Shown: positions 44,385 to 56,533, counted from the first letter of the stretch. The stretch is DNA of 64,000 bases from Pseudoalteromonas sp. Scap06 (GCF_013394165.1 NZ_CP041330.1:2968501-3032500), one strand, 5' to 3'. Numbers and translations: made by a program. The notes: generated from the letters alone by a model not told the origin.

Positions 44385-46244
44385 ATGTCAGCAATTTATA
44401 TAGCCGGTATTGCATTGTGTTCGGTGCTAGCCCAATGGGTCGCCTGGGCGTTCAGAGTACCCGCTATTCTGTTTTTGTTGCTTACTGGGCTTTTATTAGG
44501 GCCATTTAGTGGCGTATTAGACCCAGATGCCTTATTAGGCGATTTACTTTTTCCTGTGGTGTCTTTAAGCGTTGCTGTGATTTTATTTGAAGGGTCTTTA
44601 ACACTGCATTTTCGGGAGCTTAAAGGGATCAGTAAAGTCGTAAGAAACCTCTGCTCTATTGGTATGCTTATGACCTGTGTCGTTATTAGCTTAAGTGCCT
44701 ATTGGTTATTAGAGTTAAATTGGCGAGTCGCAGCAGTGCTTGGCGCTGTGCTTGTTGTAACCGGACCGACGGTTATTGCGCCACTGCTTAACTCAATGCG
44801 ACCCACTCAAGATATTGACCGTATTTTACGCTGGGAAGGCATAGTCATAGACCCTATTGGCGCTTTATTTGCGGTATTAGTATTTGAAGCTGTGATGTTA
44901 GTTGGCCAAGGTGAAGTACTTAGTCACACTATAATTGCACTAGTTAAAACCGTTGGGGTTGGTTTAAGTATTGGTGTGGTTTCGGGTTGGATCACAACGC
45001 AACTGATGCGCCGCGAATGGTTGCCATTTGAGCTACATAAATTTGGCATTTTAGCGTTAGTGTTAATTAGCTTTTCGATTTCAAACCATTTAAGTCATGA
45101 GTCAGGATTATTGGCCGTGACTGTATTTGGTATTTGGTTAGCTAATCAAGATGACCTAGAAATAGATTCGGTGCTTGAGTTTAAAGAAGATCTGTCGATG
45201 ATTTTGATCTCAACCTTGTTTATTTTACTCGCTGCCAGATTACAATTATCTGACTTAATGATGCTAGATAGCGACGTGTTTATATTTTTAGCTATTGTGC
45301 TATTTATTGCGCGCCCGTTGTGTATTGCTATTTCAACCTTTGGCACCGATTTACCAATGAAGTCTCGCTTGGTGCTGGCTTGGATTGCGCCTCGCGGTAT
45401 AGTTGCTGCAGCCGTAGGCTCTGTATTTGCGTTAAGTATGATAGAAGCCGGTGTAGCCGATGCTGAGAAAATGGTGCCATTGATATTCACGGTTATTATC
45501 GTCACTGTGGTACTGCAAAGCTTAACGGCTATCCCTGTTGCTAAGTTGCTAGGGGTGCGCCAGCCCTCCCCTAATACTATTTTAATTATTGGTGCCAACC
45601 ATGTATCTCGTGCTATTGCTCGTGGTTTAAAGGAACAAAACATTCCCGTTCACTTATCAGATCCTGCTTGGGAAAACTGTAAAATGGCACGTATGGATGG
45701 TTTGCCTTGTTATTACGGTAATCCACAATCTGAGCATGCTGAACGCTATTTACCTTTAACCACTATTCGCAGTGTTTTAGCGCTTTCACCTAATCGTCAT
45801 CATAACGCATTAGGGGTGCAGTATTTTTCTCATTTATTGAATGAAAAAAATGTATTTTCACTACGCTCATCTTCATCACATGCTAAAGCAAATAAAGACA
45901 GCGCGACGTTCTTATCACGACAAATTCTGTTTGGTGAAAACGGAGCATATGCACGCTTAAGCAGCGTTATTGCCAAAGGCGGTAAAGTGAGTGCAACACG
46001 AATATCTGAAGAATTTAGCTGGCAGCAGTATTTAGAAATGAACCCTGAAGCAATTCCACTGTTTATTCTCAAAGGGGATAAAGACAGTGATGAAGACGCT
46101 CCAGTGAAAATGAGGCCTTTTACTAGTGATATGGAAAAGCCACCACAAGAGGGTGAACGAGTAGTTGCATTGCAACCGCCTAAAATATCGCTATTAAAAG
46201 ATCCTGCCAATAACAAAGTCAAAGACAATAAAAAAGACGAGTAA
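44385..46244 (+). CDS. CPA1-family cation/proton antiporter with a Rossmann (TrkA-N-like) C-terminal domain
   Basis: 619 residues. About 12 membrane helices (1-385) with NhaP-type motifs VTGPTVIAPLL and EGIVIDPIGA (the ion-site acidic residues), then a cytoplasmic nucleotide-binding region from about residue 395 (NTILIIGANHVSRAI, DGLPCYYGN) and a charged tail ending with many Lys and Asp. The C-terminal domain suggests regulation by NAD(H) or another nucleotide. Likely Na+ or K+ for H+ exchange, used for pH and salt tolerance. AAGGAG precedes the ATG. A very long leader lies upstream. Confidence 0.88.
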   Translation: MSAIYIAGIALCSVLAQWVAWAFRVPAILFLLLTGLLLGPFSGVLDPDALLGDLLFPVVSLSVAVILFEGSLTLHFRELKGISKVVRNLCSIGMLMTCVVISLSAYWLLELNWRVAAVLGAVLVVTGPTVIAPLLNSMRPTQDIDRILRWEGIVIDPIGALFAVLVFEAVMLVGQGEVLSHTIIALVKTVGVGLSIGVVSGWITTQLMRREWLPFELHKFGILALVLISFSISNHLSHESGLLAVTVFGIWLANQDDLEIDSVLEFKEDLSMILISTLFILLAARLQLSDLMMLDSDVFIFLAIVLFIARPLCIAISTFGTDLPMKSRLVLAWIAPRGIVAAAVGSVFALSMIEAGVADAEKMVPLIFTVIIVTVVLQSLTAIPVAKLLGVRQPSPNTILIIGANHVSRAIARGLKEQNIPVHLSDPAWENCKMARMDGLPCYYGNPQSEHAERYLPLTTIRSVLALSPNRHHNALGVQYFSHLLNEKNVFSLRSSSSHAKANKDSATFLSRQILFGENGAYARLSSVIAKGGKVSATRISEEFSWQQYLEMNPEAIPLFILKGDKDSDEDAPVKMRPFTSDMEKPPQEGERVVALQPPKISLLKDPANNKVKDNKKDE

Positions 46245-46250
46245 TAACTA

Positions 46251-46289
46251 AAAAAAGCGAGAGTGCGGCAAAAGCACTCTCGCTTTTTT
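46251..46289 (+). terminator. Bidirectional terminator between the antiporter and motX
   Basis: 16-base perfect stem AAAAAAGCGAGAGTGC/GCACTCTCGCTTTTTT with a seven-base loop. Ends both convergent genes; its right edge overlaps the motX stop codon. Confidence 0.9.
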
Positions 46290-46926
46290 ACATAGGTAAG
46301 CGCGCGCGGGTAACGACACTGGCTGGCATTTTTTCAGCAAGTTTAGTTAATGCTCGCTCTATTTTTTTATGTGTCGCTTTATCAGCTACCGTGGTGTTAA
46401 ACAACCAACGATAAGCATCTTCAAAATCTCTTGGACTACCATAACCTTGATTAAACAAACCAACTAATCGTAACTGCGCTTTTAAATTGCCTTGCGCTGA
46501 CGCCTCACGTAAGTAGGTTATTGCCATGGTTTTGTCTTTTTGGACCAACCGCCCAACGTCGTAGTAGCGACCTAGTTGCTCTAATGCAGCCGCTAAACCC
46601 TGCTCAGCCGCTTTTTTCATGTAATATACACCTAAAGCAACATCGCGCTCAACACACACTTTATAAGCGAGCATATCACCGTATAGGAATTGATATGATG
46701 GCAATGCCATTTTATTGGCTCGCGCTTCTATATCTTGCACTAACTGGCAATTATCTGCCTTTACGCGCGCTAGATGAGTGTTCTCATTAATTAAAGCTAT
46801 TAACTCAGATTCAGTATACAGCGGCACAGCTGCAGGGCTTTCTTCAGCTAAGCTATTGCTTATATTAAATAAAGAAAGTGTAAGTAGTGATAATGACCAC
46901 ACTGAGCAACGAGAAGATAAACGCAT
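46288..46926 (-). CDS. motX: Sodium-driven polar flagellar motor protein MotX
   Basis: Periplasmic T-ring component that holds the PomAB stator in Na+-driven polar flagella. About 212 residues: signal peptide (1-28), then VKADNCQLVQDIEARA, CVERDV and two Sel1-type repeats (about 93-164: LGVYYMKKAAEQGLAAALEQ and onward). Conserved cysteines at about 60 and 91. The frame opens with a GTG at 46935; the ATG at 46926 was chosen. It lies next to purA, the same neighbour as in Vibrio from memory. The organism is therefore predicted to have a polar Na+-driven flagellum; pomAB and motY are elsewhere. Confidence 0.9.
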   Translation of the reverse strand: MRLSSRCSVWSLSLLTLSLFNISNSLAEESPAAVPLYTESELIALINENTHLARVKADNCQLVQDIEARANKMALPSYQFLYGDMLAYKVCVERDVALGVYYMKKAAEQGLAAALEQLGRYYDVGRLVQKDKTMAITYLREASAQGNLKAQLRLVGLFNQGYGSPRDFEDAYRWLFNTTVADKATHKKIERALTKLAEKMPASVVTRARLPM

Positions 46927-47007
46927 ATTAACCACTTTAAAAATAAACTTACCAAATAATATACAAAGATCGTTCCACTATTAATAGCGTCACTTTTCTG
47001 CAGACAT

Positions 47008-47035
47008 AAAAAAAGCTGCACATGGCAGCTTTTTT
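47008..47035 (-). terminator. Terminator after purA
   Basis: AGCTGC/GCAGCT stem with A run and T run on either side (47008-47035), loop ACATG; functional in both directions, just after the purA stop. Confidence 0.85.
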
Positions 47036-47049
47036 CAACATAAACCCAA

Positions 47050-48384
<1,335 letters not shown>

Positions 48385-48524
48385 TTAGGACGAGATTTTA
48401 CCAGAAAACTAAAGCAATGTTCACCCCGTTTAGCTTATTTTTTCCTCGTGCGGGTAGTAAACATCAGTGTTTCGTTAATAATCACATAAATAACAGTCAT
48501 TTATAAACTTAAAAATCAGATAAC

Positions 48525-48550
48525 AAAAAGCCCTGCAATTGCAGGGCTTT
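48525..48550 (-). terminator. Terminator after hflC
   Basis: AAAGCCCTGC/GCAGGGCTTT perfect stem with an AATT loop (48527-48550), T run on the minus strand. Confidence 0.88.
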
Positions 48551-48571
48551 CAAGTTTAACTAAAGCTATGA

Positions 48572-49450
48572 TTACTGAGCTTTCGCGCCTTTCATGTATT
48601 GGAAGAAGTCGCTATCCGGTGATAACACCATCACGTCTTGCTTTCCTTTGAAAGTTTGCTTGTAAGCTTCTAAAGAGCGAACAAAGCTAAAGAACTCAGG
48701 GTCTTTATTATAAGCACTAGCGTAAATCGCAGCAGCGTCAGCATCACCTTGACCACGAACAGAACGAGCATTACGTTCGGCGTCGGCAAGCATTACTGTT
48801 ACGCGACGGTCAACGCCTGCACGAATTGTTTCTGCTTTTTCCTGACCTTCAGAGCGGTGTTCTTTAGCAACTGCAGTACGCTCAGCGCGCATACGTTGGT
48901 AAATAGAGCTACTCACCTCTTGTGGTAAGTTAATTTGCTTAACACGCACATCAAGTACTTCAATACCCAGCTCACTAGCACTTTCAGATGCTTGTACTAA
49001 CGCTTCTTCCATCAGCTCGCTACGCTCACCAGATACAATTTCACGAATAGTACGCGTACCAAAGTTAGTACGTAGGCCATTATTTACTTTTTGCTTAAGC
49101 AGTGTTTCAGCATATTGCTTGTCACCACGTGCACGCAGGTAAAAAGAACTAAAATCGTTTACGCGCCATTTTACAAACGAATCAACGATTAAGTCTTTTT
49201 TCTCGCTAGTTACAAAGCGATCTGGTGTGCCATCTAGTGTTTGAATACGTGCATCAATACGACGTACTTGGCTAAAAAATGGGACTTTTAAGTGTAAACC
49301 CGGGCCATAAACTACAGCTTCATCATCGCTGTCTTTTTGCACTTTACTAAATAAAAGTACAATCGCCTTTTGCCCTTCAGAGACCACGAACACCGACGAA
49401 AAAGACATCACAATGGCGGCTAATAGGATTACTAAACTAAAGTTTTTCAT
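48572..49450 (-). CDS. hflC: FtsH-regulating SPFH protein HflC
   Basis: Forms with HflK the membrane complex that surrounds and modulates FtsH protease. 292 residues: one N-terminal membrane helix (about 4-22), then a Band-7/SPFH domain and a helical C-terminal region with AEKARQ-type repeats (EKAETIRAGVDR, RSVRGQGDADAAAIYASAY). Its start is five bases downstream of the hflK stop. The final ORF gene of the hflX-K-C set. Confidence 0.96.
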   Translation of the reverse strand: MKNFSLVILLAAIVMSFSSVFVVSEGQKAIVLLFSKVQKDSDDEAVVYGPGLHLKVPFFSQVRRIDARIQTLDGTPDRFVTSEKKDLIVDSFVKWRVNDFSSFYLRARGDKQYAETLLKQKVNNGLRTNFGTRTIREIVSGERSELMEEALVQASESASELGIEVLDVRVKQINLPQEVSSSIYQRMRAERTAVAKEHRSEGQEKAETIRAGVDRRVTVMLADAERNARSVRGQGDADAAAIYASAYNKDPEFFSFVRSLEAYKQTFKGKQDVMVLSPDSDFFQYMKGAKAQ

Positions 49451-49455
49451 TGCGC

Positions 49456-50625
49456 TTATCTCCCGTCGTTAAAGCGATCATTGTTAAAGCGATCGTTACC
49501 ACTATTAACAGTGCTGTTGCGTGACGTATTTACCTTGTTACGTAAATCGTTTATATCGCTTGAGCTAGGTAAAGCAATACGTGTTGATGAACCCTGTTTT
49601 TCCATGATTTTATCAAGTGGTAGGTACATCATGTTGTTGCCACCTTTAACATCAACCAACACTTTAGAGCTATTACCTAGCACTTCTTGCATCGTGTCTA
49701 TGTATAAACGCTCACGTGTTACTTCTTTAGCTGCTTGGTATTCTGGAAGTAATTTCTCAAAACGGGCCACTTCACCTTGCGCTTCTAAAGTAATACGTTC
49801 TTGGTAACCTTCAGCTTCTTGCGTCATACGAGTCACTTGACCACGCGCACGCGGTTCAATTTCACGGGCATACGCTTCTGCTTCACGAATAAAGCGTTGC
49901 TCATCCTCTTGGGCCGCAATTGCATCATCAAACGCATCTTTAACTTCCATTGGTGGACGAGAGTCCTTGAAGTTAACGTCAGTTACGATTAAACCTAAGT
50001 TGTAAGGTTCGATGATTTGATTTAGCTCATCCCAAGTATTTTGACGTACAACTTCACGGCCGTTTGTCAGTACTTGGTCCATTTTTGAATGGCCAACAAC
50101 ATAACGCAGCGCACTATCTAATGCTTCTTCAAGGCTGCTGTCAGCGTTAGTGACACTAAACTTGTACAAGTAAGGGTCGATTACTCGATACTGTACTTCA
50201 AATTCAACGCTTACTACGTTTTCATCTTCGGTTAGCATAAAACCTGATGCTGATAACGAGCGAACAGCTTCGATATCGACTGGAATAACCGTTTCAACAA
50301 AGGTCATTTTCCAACGCAAGCCAGGATCTGCAATTCGGTCAAACTTACCAAATTGAAGAACGACGCCGCGCTCAGCTTCTTTCACCGTATAAATACCGCT
50401 TAACGCCCATACAATTGCAGCGATAATAAGTACAAATGAAATACCGGCTCCGCCAAGTCCACCGCCGCTACCATTGCCGGATTTTTTACCGCCAAATAAG
50501 CCGTTAAACTTGTTACTGAATTTACGGAACACCTCGTCTAAATCAGGTGGGCCTTGATCACGTCCGCCTTTGTTATTCCACGGATCTTTGTCATTGCCAT
50601 TATTACCCGGTTCATTCCAGGCCAT
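49456..50625 (-). CDS. hflK: FtsH-regulating SPFH protein HflK
   Basis: Partner of HflC. 389 residues: Gly/Asn/Asp-rich cytoplasmic N terminus (1-60), membrane helix (61-80), SPFH domain and coiled-coil C terminus, ending in an Asn/Arg/Asp-rich tail. Followed by hflC with a five-base gap. Separated from hflX by 106 gene-free bases. Confidence 0.96.
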   Translation of the reverse strand: MAWNEPGNNGNDKDPWNNKGGRDQGPPDLDEVFRKFSNKFNGLFGGKKSGNGSGGGLGGAGISFVLIIAAIVWALSGIYTVKEAERGVVLQFGKFDRIADPGLRWKMTFVETVIPVDIEAVRSLSASGFMLTEDENVVSVEFEVQYRVIDPYLYKFSVTNADSSLEEALDSALRYVVGHSKMDQVLTNGREVVRQNTWDELNQIIEPYNLGLIVTDVNFKDSRPPMEVKDAFDDAIAAQEDEQRFIREAEAYAREIEPRARGQVTRMTQEAEGYQERITLEAQGEVARFEKLLPEYQAAKEVTRERLYIDTMQEVLGNSSKVLVDVKGGNNMMYLPLDKIMEKQGSSTRIALPSSSDINDLRNKVNTSRNSTVNSGNDRFNNDRFNDGR

Positions 50626-50731
50626 AGCTATACTCCATTGTTATCTAAATAAATTCGGAAATTGTGTTAAATCTAACAAATCTTCTGCGTTTCTTATACT
50701 AAAACCGACATTAATCTTGCAGTTTTTAATC

Positions 50732-52015
50732 TCAGCTAATAAAACTTTCAATTTCAGGACCAAAATCTTTAATTAAACGGTTCCACTCAATCATAGGCAA
50801 TCGTACATCAAGCAACCAATTACCTTGTTCATCAAACCGCTCATTGTGTACTGCACTTAAATTAAATAGTGATGCTCTTAAACGCCCATATTGTGGTGCG
50901 AGTAATAACGTTTCATTAAGCATTTGCTTAGCGAGTAAATCGCTAATAGCTTCACTAAGTAATTCACAGCCTTCGCCAGTTTTTGCAGATAGCCATACCC
51001 TTATAGGTTGGCCCTCGTCATCACGATCAATACGTGGCGTTACCTCATCCAGCGCATCAATTTTGTTATAAACTAATAACTGCGGTACCTCGTCAGCTTC
51101 AATTTCTTTGAGGACTTCTTGTACCTGTTCAATATTTTCTTTTCGGCGAGGATCAGCTACATCTATCACATGCAGTTGTAAATCGGCTTCACGCGTCTCG
51201 GTCAGAGTTGCTTTAAATGCAGCTACCAAATCATGCGGTAAGTGTCGAATAAACCCTACAGTATCGGCTAAAATAACAGAACCTACATCACCAATATCGA
51301 GTTTACGCAGTGTTGGATCTAGTGTGGCGAATAGCTGATCGGCTGCATATACATCTGAATCGGTAATATAATTAAACAGTGTTGATTTTCCGGCATTAGT
51401 GTAACCCACCAGCGACACTGTTGGAATTTCATTGCGCGTACGAGCACGTCGACCTTGCTCACGCTGTACAGCCACTTTCGCTAGTCGTGCACGAATATTT
51501 TTAATACGTGCGCGCAATAAACGTCGATCGGTTTCTAGCTGCGTTTCACCCGGACCACGTAAGCCTATCCCCCCTTTTTGGCGCTCAAGGTGGGTCCAAC
51601 CACGAATTAAACGTGTAGACATGTGACGAAGCTGCGCCAACTCAACCTGAAGCTTACCTTCATGAGTACGGGCACGCTGAGCAAAAATATCAAGAATAAG
51701 TGTTGTTCTATCAAGTACCCGACATTGGCAAACACGCTCTAAATTGCGTTCTTGAGACGGACTCAACTGATGGTTAAAAATGACAACATCGGCATTGTGG
51801 ATTTTGACAATTTCAGCTATTTCTTCCGCTTTGCCGGTACCGACAAATAGCTTGGGATGTGGTGCTTGACGGCTGCCTTGCACAACCGCCAAACTACTAA
51901 CACCAGCAGAAGATACCAACATTTCTAATTCATGAAGATCTTCGCGATCCCCATCTTTAGGTAGGTCGATATGGACTAAAATTGCCTGTTCGCCAGATTC
52001 ATAGCGGTCAAACAA
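50732..52015 (-). CDS. hflX: Ribosome-associated GTPase HflX
   Basis: GTPase that splits stalled or heat-damaged 70S ribosomes. 427 residues: N-terminal HflX domain (about 1-195) with SPSQERNLER and the RGPGETQLE motif, then the G domain (200-380) with G1 GYTNAGKST (204-212), G3 DTVGFIR and G4 NKID. Sixteen bases after the hfq stop, same strand, the standard gammaproteobacterial order. Confidence 0.96.
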   Translation of the reverse strand: MFDRYESGEQAILVHIDLPKDGDREDLHELEMLVSSAGVSSLAVVQGSRQAPHPKLFVGTGKAEEIAEIVKIHNADVVIFNHQLSPSQERNLERVCQCRVLDRTTLILDIFAQRARTHEGKLQVELAQLRHMSTRLIRGWTHLERQKGGIGLRGPGETQLETDRRLLRARIKNIRARLAKVAVQREQGRRARTRNEIPTVSLVGYTNAGKSTLFNYITDSDVYAADQLFATLDPTLRKLDIGDVGSVILADTVGFIRHLPHDLVAAFKATLTETREADLQLHVIDVADPRRKENIEQVQEVLKEIEADEVPQLLVYNKIDALDEVTPRIDRDDEGQPIRVWLSAKTGEGCELLSEAISDLLAKQMLNETLLLAPQYGRLRASLFNLSAVHNERFDEQGNWLLDVRLPMIEWNRLIKDFGPEIESFIS

Positions 52016-52031
52016 GCATTACGCTCCTAAT

Positions 52032-52295
52032 TTAAAAGTTTCCTGGTTCAGTTTCTTCAGTGTCTTCATTTCCCTGTACACCTTGGAAGTTGACTGCGCG
52101 TGCAGGTACAACTGTTGAAATTGCATGTTTATACACCATTTGATTAACAGTGTTTTCCAGTAAAATTACAAATTGGTCAAATGACTGAATTTTACCTTGT
52201 AATTTTATGCCATTTACCAAAAAGATTGATACTGGAATGCGCTCGCGGCGTAATGCATTTAAAAATGGGTCTTGTAACGATTGGCCTTTTGCCAT
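52032..52295 (-). CDS. hfq: RNA chaperone Hfq
   Basis: Hexameric Sm-like protein that pairs small RNAs with mRNAs. 87 residues. Sm1 and Sm2 cores with proximal-face Gln8, Phe39 region FDQFVI and YKH (55-57), and the basic rim RRER (16-19). The C-terminal tail is short, as in many marine relatives. Predicted targets include the numerous sRNAs of the chromosome, none visible here. Confidence 0.97.
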   Translation of the reverse strand: MAKGQSLQDPFLNALRRERIPVSIFLVNGIKLQGKIQSFDQFVILLENTVNQMVYKHAISTVVPARAVNFQGVQGNEDTEETEPGNF

Positions 52296-52376
52296 GTTAT
52301 TATTCCTTCGTTCTAGGTGTTATTATAATTAAGTGGCTGAACTAATTTAATAAAGCTAAATTTTGTCCAGCTACTA

Positions 52377-53297
52377 CTAGCTTAGCGAACTTACTACACG
52401 ATGCAAGTTTTCTTCATCACCGGTTGTTAACCACGTAACGTCAGGCCAACTTCTTAACCACGTTAATTGACGCTTAGCCAATTGACGAGTGGCAGCAATA
52501 CCGCGAAAAACCATTTCATCATGGTCTATTTCACCCGCAAGGTAATCCCACATCTGTCTATAACCTACACAACGAATAGAAGGCATATTGGGATGTAAAT
52601 CCTCACGTAGATATAGGGTCGAAACTTCTTTTTCAAACCCCTGTTCAATCATTATTTTAAACCTTTCTGCAATTCGCTGATGTAACTCTTTACGATCATC
52701 TGGAGCAATAGCAAATTGATGAAAAGTATAAGGTAAAGGTGGCTGTTTTTGCTTTTGCAATTCAGTCATTGTTTTACCTGTTATACGGTAAACCTCTAAA
52801 GCGCGATTAATTCGTTGTGAATCATTTTCACTCATCTTTTTCGCAGCTTGTGGATCTACTTTTAATAGCTCTTGATATAAATGTGGCCAACCGTACTGTT
52901 TCGCCTGTACTTCAAGCTCAGCTCTTATCTGCTCATCAGCCTCTGGTAGAGGGGATAATCCATCAATAAGGGCTTTAAAGTACATCATTGTACCTCCAAC
53001 CAGTACAGGCACTTTACCTTGTTGATGAAATTTATCAATTTTTTCTATCGCATCGCGTCTAAAATCAGCTACTGAATAGGTTTCGCTTGGGTCGAGTAAG
53101 TCAATTAGGTGATGGGGTGCACGTGCTAGTTCGTCGGCATCCGGTTTAGCGGTACCAATATCCATACCTTTATAAACCAGTGCCGAATCAACGCTGATAA
53201 TTTCAGTATTTAAATGCTCACACAGTGAAATTGCCAATGCTGTTTTACCAGCAGCGGTGGGGCCCATTAAAAATATGACCGGTAAATTACTCAACAC
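52377..53297 (-). CDS. miaA: tRNA dimethylallyltransferase MiaA
   Basis: Adds the isopentenyl group to A37 of tRNAs reading UNN codons. 306 residues. P-loop GPTAAGKT (12-19), substrate-binding [16 protein letters not shown], and the C-terminal GYRQMWDYL and [14 protein letters not shown] segments. Seven bases after mutL on the same strand. Confidence 0.96.
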   Translation of the reverse strand: MLSNLPVIFLMGPTAAGKTALAISLCEHLNTEIISVDSALVYKGMDIGTAKPDADELARAPHHLIDLLDPSETYSVADFRRDAIEKIDKFHQQGKVPVLVGGTMMYFKALIDGLSPLPEADEQIRAELEVQAKQYGWPHLYQELLKVDPQAAKKMSENDSQRINRALEVYRITGKTMTELQKQKQPPLPYTFHQFAIAPDDRKELHQRIAERFKIMIEQGFEKEVSTLYLREDLHPNMPSIRCVGYRQMWDYLAGEIDHDEMVFRGIAATRQLAKRQLTWLRSWPDVTWLTTGDEENLHRVVSSLS

Positions 53298-53304
53298 GAA
53301 TACC

Positions 53305-55131
53305 CTAATTAAATTGCGCTAGATAAGACTTTAGATCTATTTTAACTGCTTTTTCACGTAAACGTTCAATTGTTTGCGCATTATTTTGTAAGCGAGTTTG
53401 CTGTACTGCAAAGGCTTTACTGGCATAGAACCGTGTAGGTATTACATTTACCTGCCACGCTAGCCACTGATCAATACTTTCTAACTGAGCTTTACACCCA
53501 TCAAGTAAGGCATCTACCGCGGTACTCACGTCAAGTAAGTACAAGCAAACAGGCAACTTCTTAACCATAACAAATTGTTTTTCAATTAAAAGTTCAAAGC
53601 CAAGCAAAGTAAACCATGATTGTTGCGTAGCCAGCAGTTCGATATCTTGTTTTGAGACATTAACCCGTACGGGTAATAACAATGCTTTGCCCTCAAGGCT
53701 GCCTTGCTCTTTAATTTGTGCAAGCCAATCATCCGCTAGCGCATATTTAAAGTGTGAACAATAAAGTTGGTTCTCATCATTAAACACACAAGCACCCTGT
53801 TCAATGGTTATTATATCGACAGTACGAAGCGCTGTATCTGATACTTGAGTCTCATCTGATTGCACAAATGGTGCTGGATTATCAAAGTGATGTGCTTGCT
53901 GCTCACTCACACCTTGATAAAACGCATTTACGTCATGGTAATTTCGACTTTCAGCACGTTGTTGATTACCTGTACCTTGAGTTGCACCACTATAAGTAGT
54001 GCTATGCGCTGAAGATGACCGACTAGGCTGTAATGACGACTTAGGGTAATCAAACGGTTCACTACTGGTAGCATTGTGTGCATTAAATGCAGCCACCGGT
54101 GGGCTATTATCATTAGCTTCACTGGAGCTTGAAAACTCAGCTTGCAGGGGCACAACAACTTGTTTTATCGCTTGCAAAATAAAGTCGTGTACTAAGCGCC
54201 CTTGATGAAAGCGCACCTCATGTTTAGCAGGATGTACGTTCACATCTACTTGACGTGGATCTATATCAATATAAATCACAAACCCGGGTAACTCTTGCTC
54301 ACCGCTGACTTCTTCAAATGCTTGGCGAATAGCGTGCAAAATAAGTTTATCGCGCATCATACGATTATTTACATAGGTGTACTGTGTAGTATTAGCCGAG
54401 CCAACAGGGAGCACCCAACCATGTAGTTGCAGCCCTGCTTCACCGGATTGAATATGCAGTCCCTGTTCTGCAAACGCTTTACCCGCAACTTGGGCAACTC
54501 GTGTAATAGCTTGAGCAGGTTCGGTTTTAGGACGGTACTGACGCACCACTTTTGCGTTATGGGTTAACGTAATTGATACGTCAAAGCGACTCAGTGCAAT
54601 CCGCTTTATAAGCTCATCAATATGGCTAAACTCAGTTTTTTCGGTACGTAAAAACTTGCGCCGTGCTGGGGTATTAAAAAATAAATCTTTTACTTCAATT
54701 GTGGTACCGCTGGGATGTGCCACAGGCTTTACCTCTACGGCCATATCTCTGCCTTGCGCAAAGGCTTGCCAAGCGGCTTCTTGCTGTTCGGGCTTAGAGC
54801 TTAAGGTTAAGCGAGATACCGAGCTAATAGACGCGAGAGCTTCGCCTCTAAAGCCTAAAGAGCAAATATTTTCTAAGTCATCGAGCGACTTTAGTTTACT
54901 GGTAGCATGGCGAGAAAGCGCTAATGTGAGCTCCTCTTTTGCAATGCCTGAACCATTATCACGAATTCGAATCAGCTTATGACCACCGCGTTCAATATCT
55001 ATTTGAATACGTGTCGCACCTGCATCTAGGCTATTTTCTACTAACTCTTTAACCACCGACGCGGGACGCTCAACAACTTCACCCGCCGCAATTTGGTTTG
55101 CCAAGCGCGCAGGTAATATTTCAATACTCAT
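53305..55131 (-). CDS. mutL: DNA mismatch repair protein MutL
   Basis: Coordinates mismatch repair between MutS and the strand-discriminating endonuclease. 608 residues: N-terminal GHKL ATPase (1-330) with catalytic Glu in [12 protein letters not shown] and DNGSGI at 58-63, a poorly conserved linker rich in Ser and Gln (about 340-430), and a C-terminal dimerisation domain. The DQHA-x2-E endonuclease motif found in MutH-less bacteria was not seen, so a MutH-dependent pathway is likely. Confidence 0.96.
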   Translation of the reverse strand: MSIEILPARLANQIAAGEVVERPASVVKELVENSLDAGATRIQIDIERGGHKLIRIRDNGSGIAKEELTLALSRHATSKLKSLDDLENICSLGFRGEALASISSVSRLTLSSKPEQQEAAWQAFAQGRDMAVEVKPVAHPSGTTIEVKDLFFNTPARRKFLRTEKTEFSHIDELIKRIALSRFDVSITLTHNAKVVRQYRPKTEPAQAITRVAQVAGKAFAEQGLHIQSGEAGLQLHGWVLPVGSANTTQYTYVNNRMMRDKLILHAIRQAFEEVSGEQELPGFVIYIDIDPRQVDVNVHPAKHEVRFHQGRLVHDFILQAIKQVVVPLQAEFSSSSEANDNSPPVAAFNAHNATSSEPFDYPKSSLQPSRSSSAHSTTYSGATQGTGNQQRAESRNYHDVNAFYQGVSEQQAHHFDNPAPFVQSDETQVSDTALRTVDIITIEQGACVFNDENQLYCSHFKYALADDWLAQIKEQGSLEGKALLLPVRVNVSKQDIELLATQQSWFTLLGFELLIEKQFVMVKKLPVCLYLLDVSTAVDALLDGCKAQLESIDQWLAWQVNVIPTRFYASKAFAVQQTRLQNNAQTIERLREKAVKIDLKSYLAQFN

Positions 55132-55161
55132 AAAAACCTTAAATGTTGTGCGCTTTTAAAA

Positions 55162-56505
55162 TTAACTCTGAGGAATATCAAGTTCCTGGCCAATAAATAG
55201 CGTATTTGAACTGAGCTTATTAACCTGTTTTATTTTACTAATACTAACGCCATATCGACCAGCCAACATACTCAGTGACTCCCCCGGACGTACCTTGTGT
55301 TTTGTTGGGTATTGAGACTTTAATGACGCAAACAGTGAGTCGTCAGGCGGGTTGCGTAAATAGTAATTTTTAATTGAGGTAAACATCGCTTTTGCCAAAC
55401 GCTCTTGGTGATTGGCGCTTTTTAGTAGTCGTTCTTCACGAGGGTTAGAGATAAACCCAGTTTCAACCAAAATAGACGGAATATCTGGCGACTTCAATAC
55501 AGCAAGGCTGGCATGTTGCGGTGCCTTTTTGTGCATTTTTGCTACTTTTTTTAATTCTTTTATCACTTCATCTGCAACACTTAGCCCTGTTTTCATGGAA
55601 TGATCCATCGACATATCAAGCAAGGCTTGTGCTAAGTACTTTTCATTTGCAGCATCTTTAATTACATCGGCAGCACCGCCAAGTAACTCTGAGTGTTTTT
55701 CTTTATCCTCAATCCATTTACCAATTTCCGAATTGGCACGTCGCAGCGACAACACCCATACAGAAGCACCATTGGGTCCCGGACTGGTAAACGCATCTGC
55801 ATGAATAGAGACAAAAAAATCGGCTTTTTTCTGGCGAGCGCGATTAGTTCGTGTATTAAGTTTAACAAAGTAATCGCCACTGCGAACCATACGCGAAATC
55901 ATACCGCGCTCAGCATCAATCATGCGCTCTAAACGCTTGGCAATTTGCAAAGTGATGTCTTTTTCGTAAGTACCTGATGGGCCAATGGAACCTGGGTCTT
56001 CACCACCATGGCCTGCATCAATAGCAATTACAATATCGCGCTCTTGGCTTAACTGGCGTTTTTTAGCCGCCGTTTGCGCTGGGGTAATTGCACTTTTAGC
56101 TTGGCTTTTACCGTATAAATCGACTACTAGCCTATTTTTATAAGGGCCTGTGGGGGCAAGTGCAAATATAACCGGTTTAACTGGCCCATTTAATTCAAAC
56201 ACTAAACGCACGCTGCGTTTATTTTTAGGTTTTGAGTAACGTAACTTGCTAACAATTTGATGTTTTGGTGGCACACCTGGCAATGTTTTTAATTCATCAG
56301 TGTTTTCTAAATCAACCACTAAACGACTTGGGTTTTTTAGCATAAAGTAACTGAAGTCGGGTTTATCATCGAGATCAAACACCACCCGAGTGCTATCAGG
56401 TGATGGCCAGACACGCACACTATTAATAGTGTTTTGCGCCCACAATGGCAAGCTCACTGTAAAAACCATGAGGTAAATAAAAAGTTTAACTAAACCACGA
56501 CTCAT
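55162..56505 (-). CDS. amiB: N-acetylmuramoyl-L-alanine amidase with AMIN and LysM domains
   Basis: Periplasmic enzyme that splits septal peptidoglycan in daughter-cell separation. About 447 residues: signal peptide (about 1-23), AMIN domain (about 25-130), zinc amidase_3 domain (from about 160; AIDAGHGGEDPG holds the first His ligand, later SIHAD and VETGFISN), and a C-terminal LysM (KVRPGESLSMLAGRYGVS). Starts at a GTG (56517) or the ATG (56505); AAGG lies at poor spacing for either, ATG preferred. Called amiB by operon position; amiA and amiC are alternatives. Confidence 0.9.
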   Translation of the reverse strand: MSRGLVKLFIYLMVFTVSLPLWAQNTINSVRVWPSPDSTRVVFDLDDKPDFSYFMLKNPSRLVVDLENTDELKTLPGVPPKHQIVSKLRYSKPKNKRSVRLVFELNGPVKPVIFALAPTGPYKNRLVVDLYGKSQAKSAITPAQTAAKKRQLSQERDIVIAIDAGHGGEDPGSIGPSGTYEKDITLQIAKRLERMIDAERGMISRMVRSGDYFVKLNTRTNRARQKKADFFVSIHADAFTSPGPNGASVWVLSLRRANSEIGKWIEDKEKHSELLGGAADVIKDAANEKYLAQALLDMSMDHSMKTGLSVADEVIKELKKVAKMHKKAPQHASLAVLKSPDIPSILVETGFISNPREERLLKSANHQERLAKAMFTSIKNYYLRNPPDDSLFASLKSQYPTKHKVRPGESLSMLAGRYGVSISKIKQVNKLSSNTLFIGQELDIPQS

Positions 56506-56533
56506 TTTGATAATCACTGCCTTAACTATTTTA

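Noticed and set aside
45146..46228. Minus-strand frames opposite the antiporter gene
   Set aside because: Antisense to a long membrane protein; no start signals or family features.
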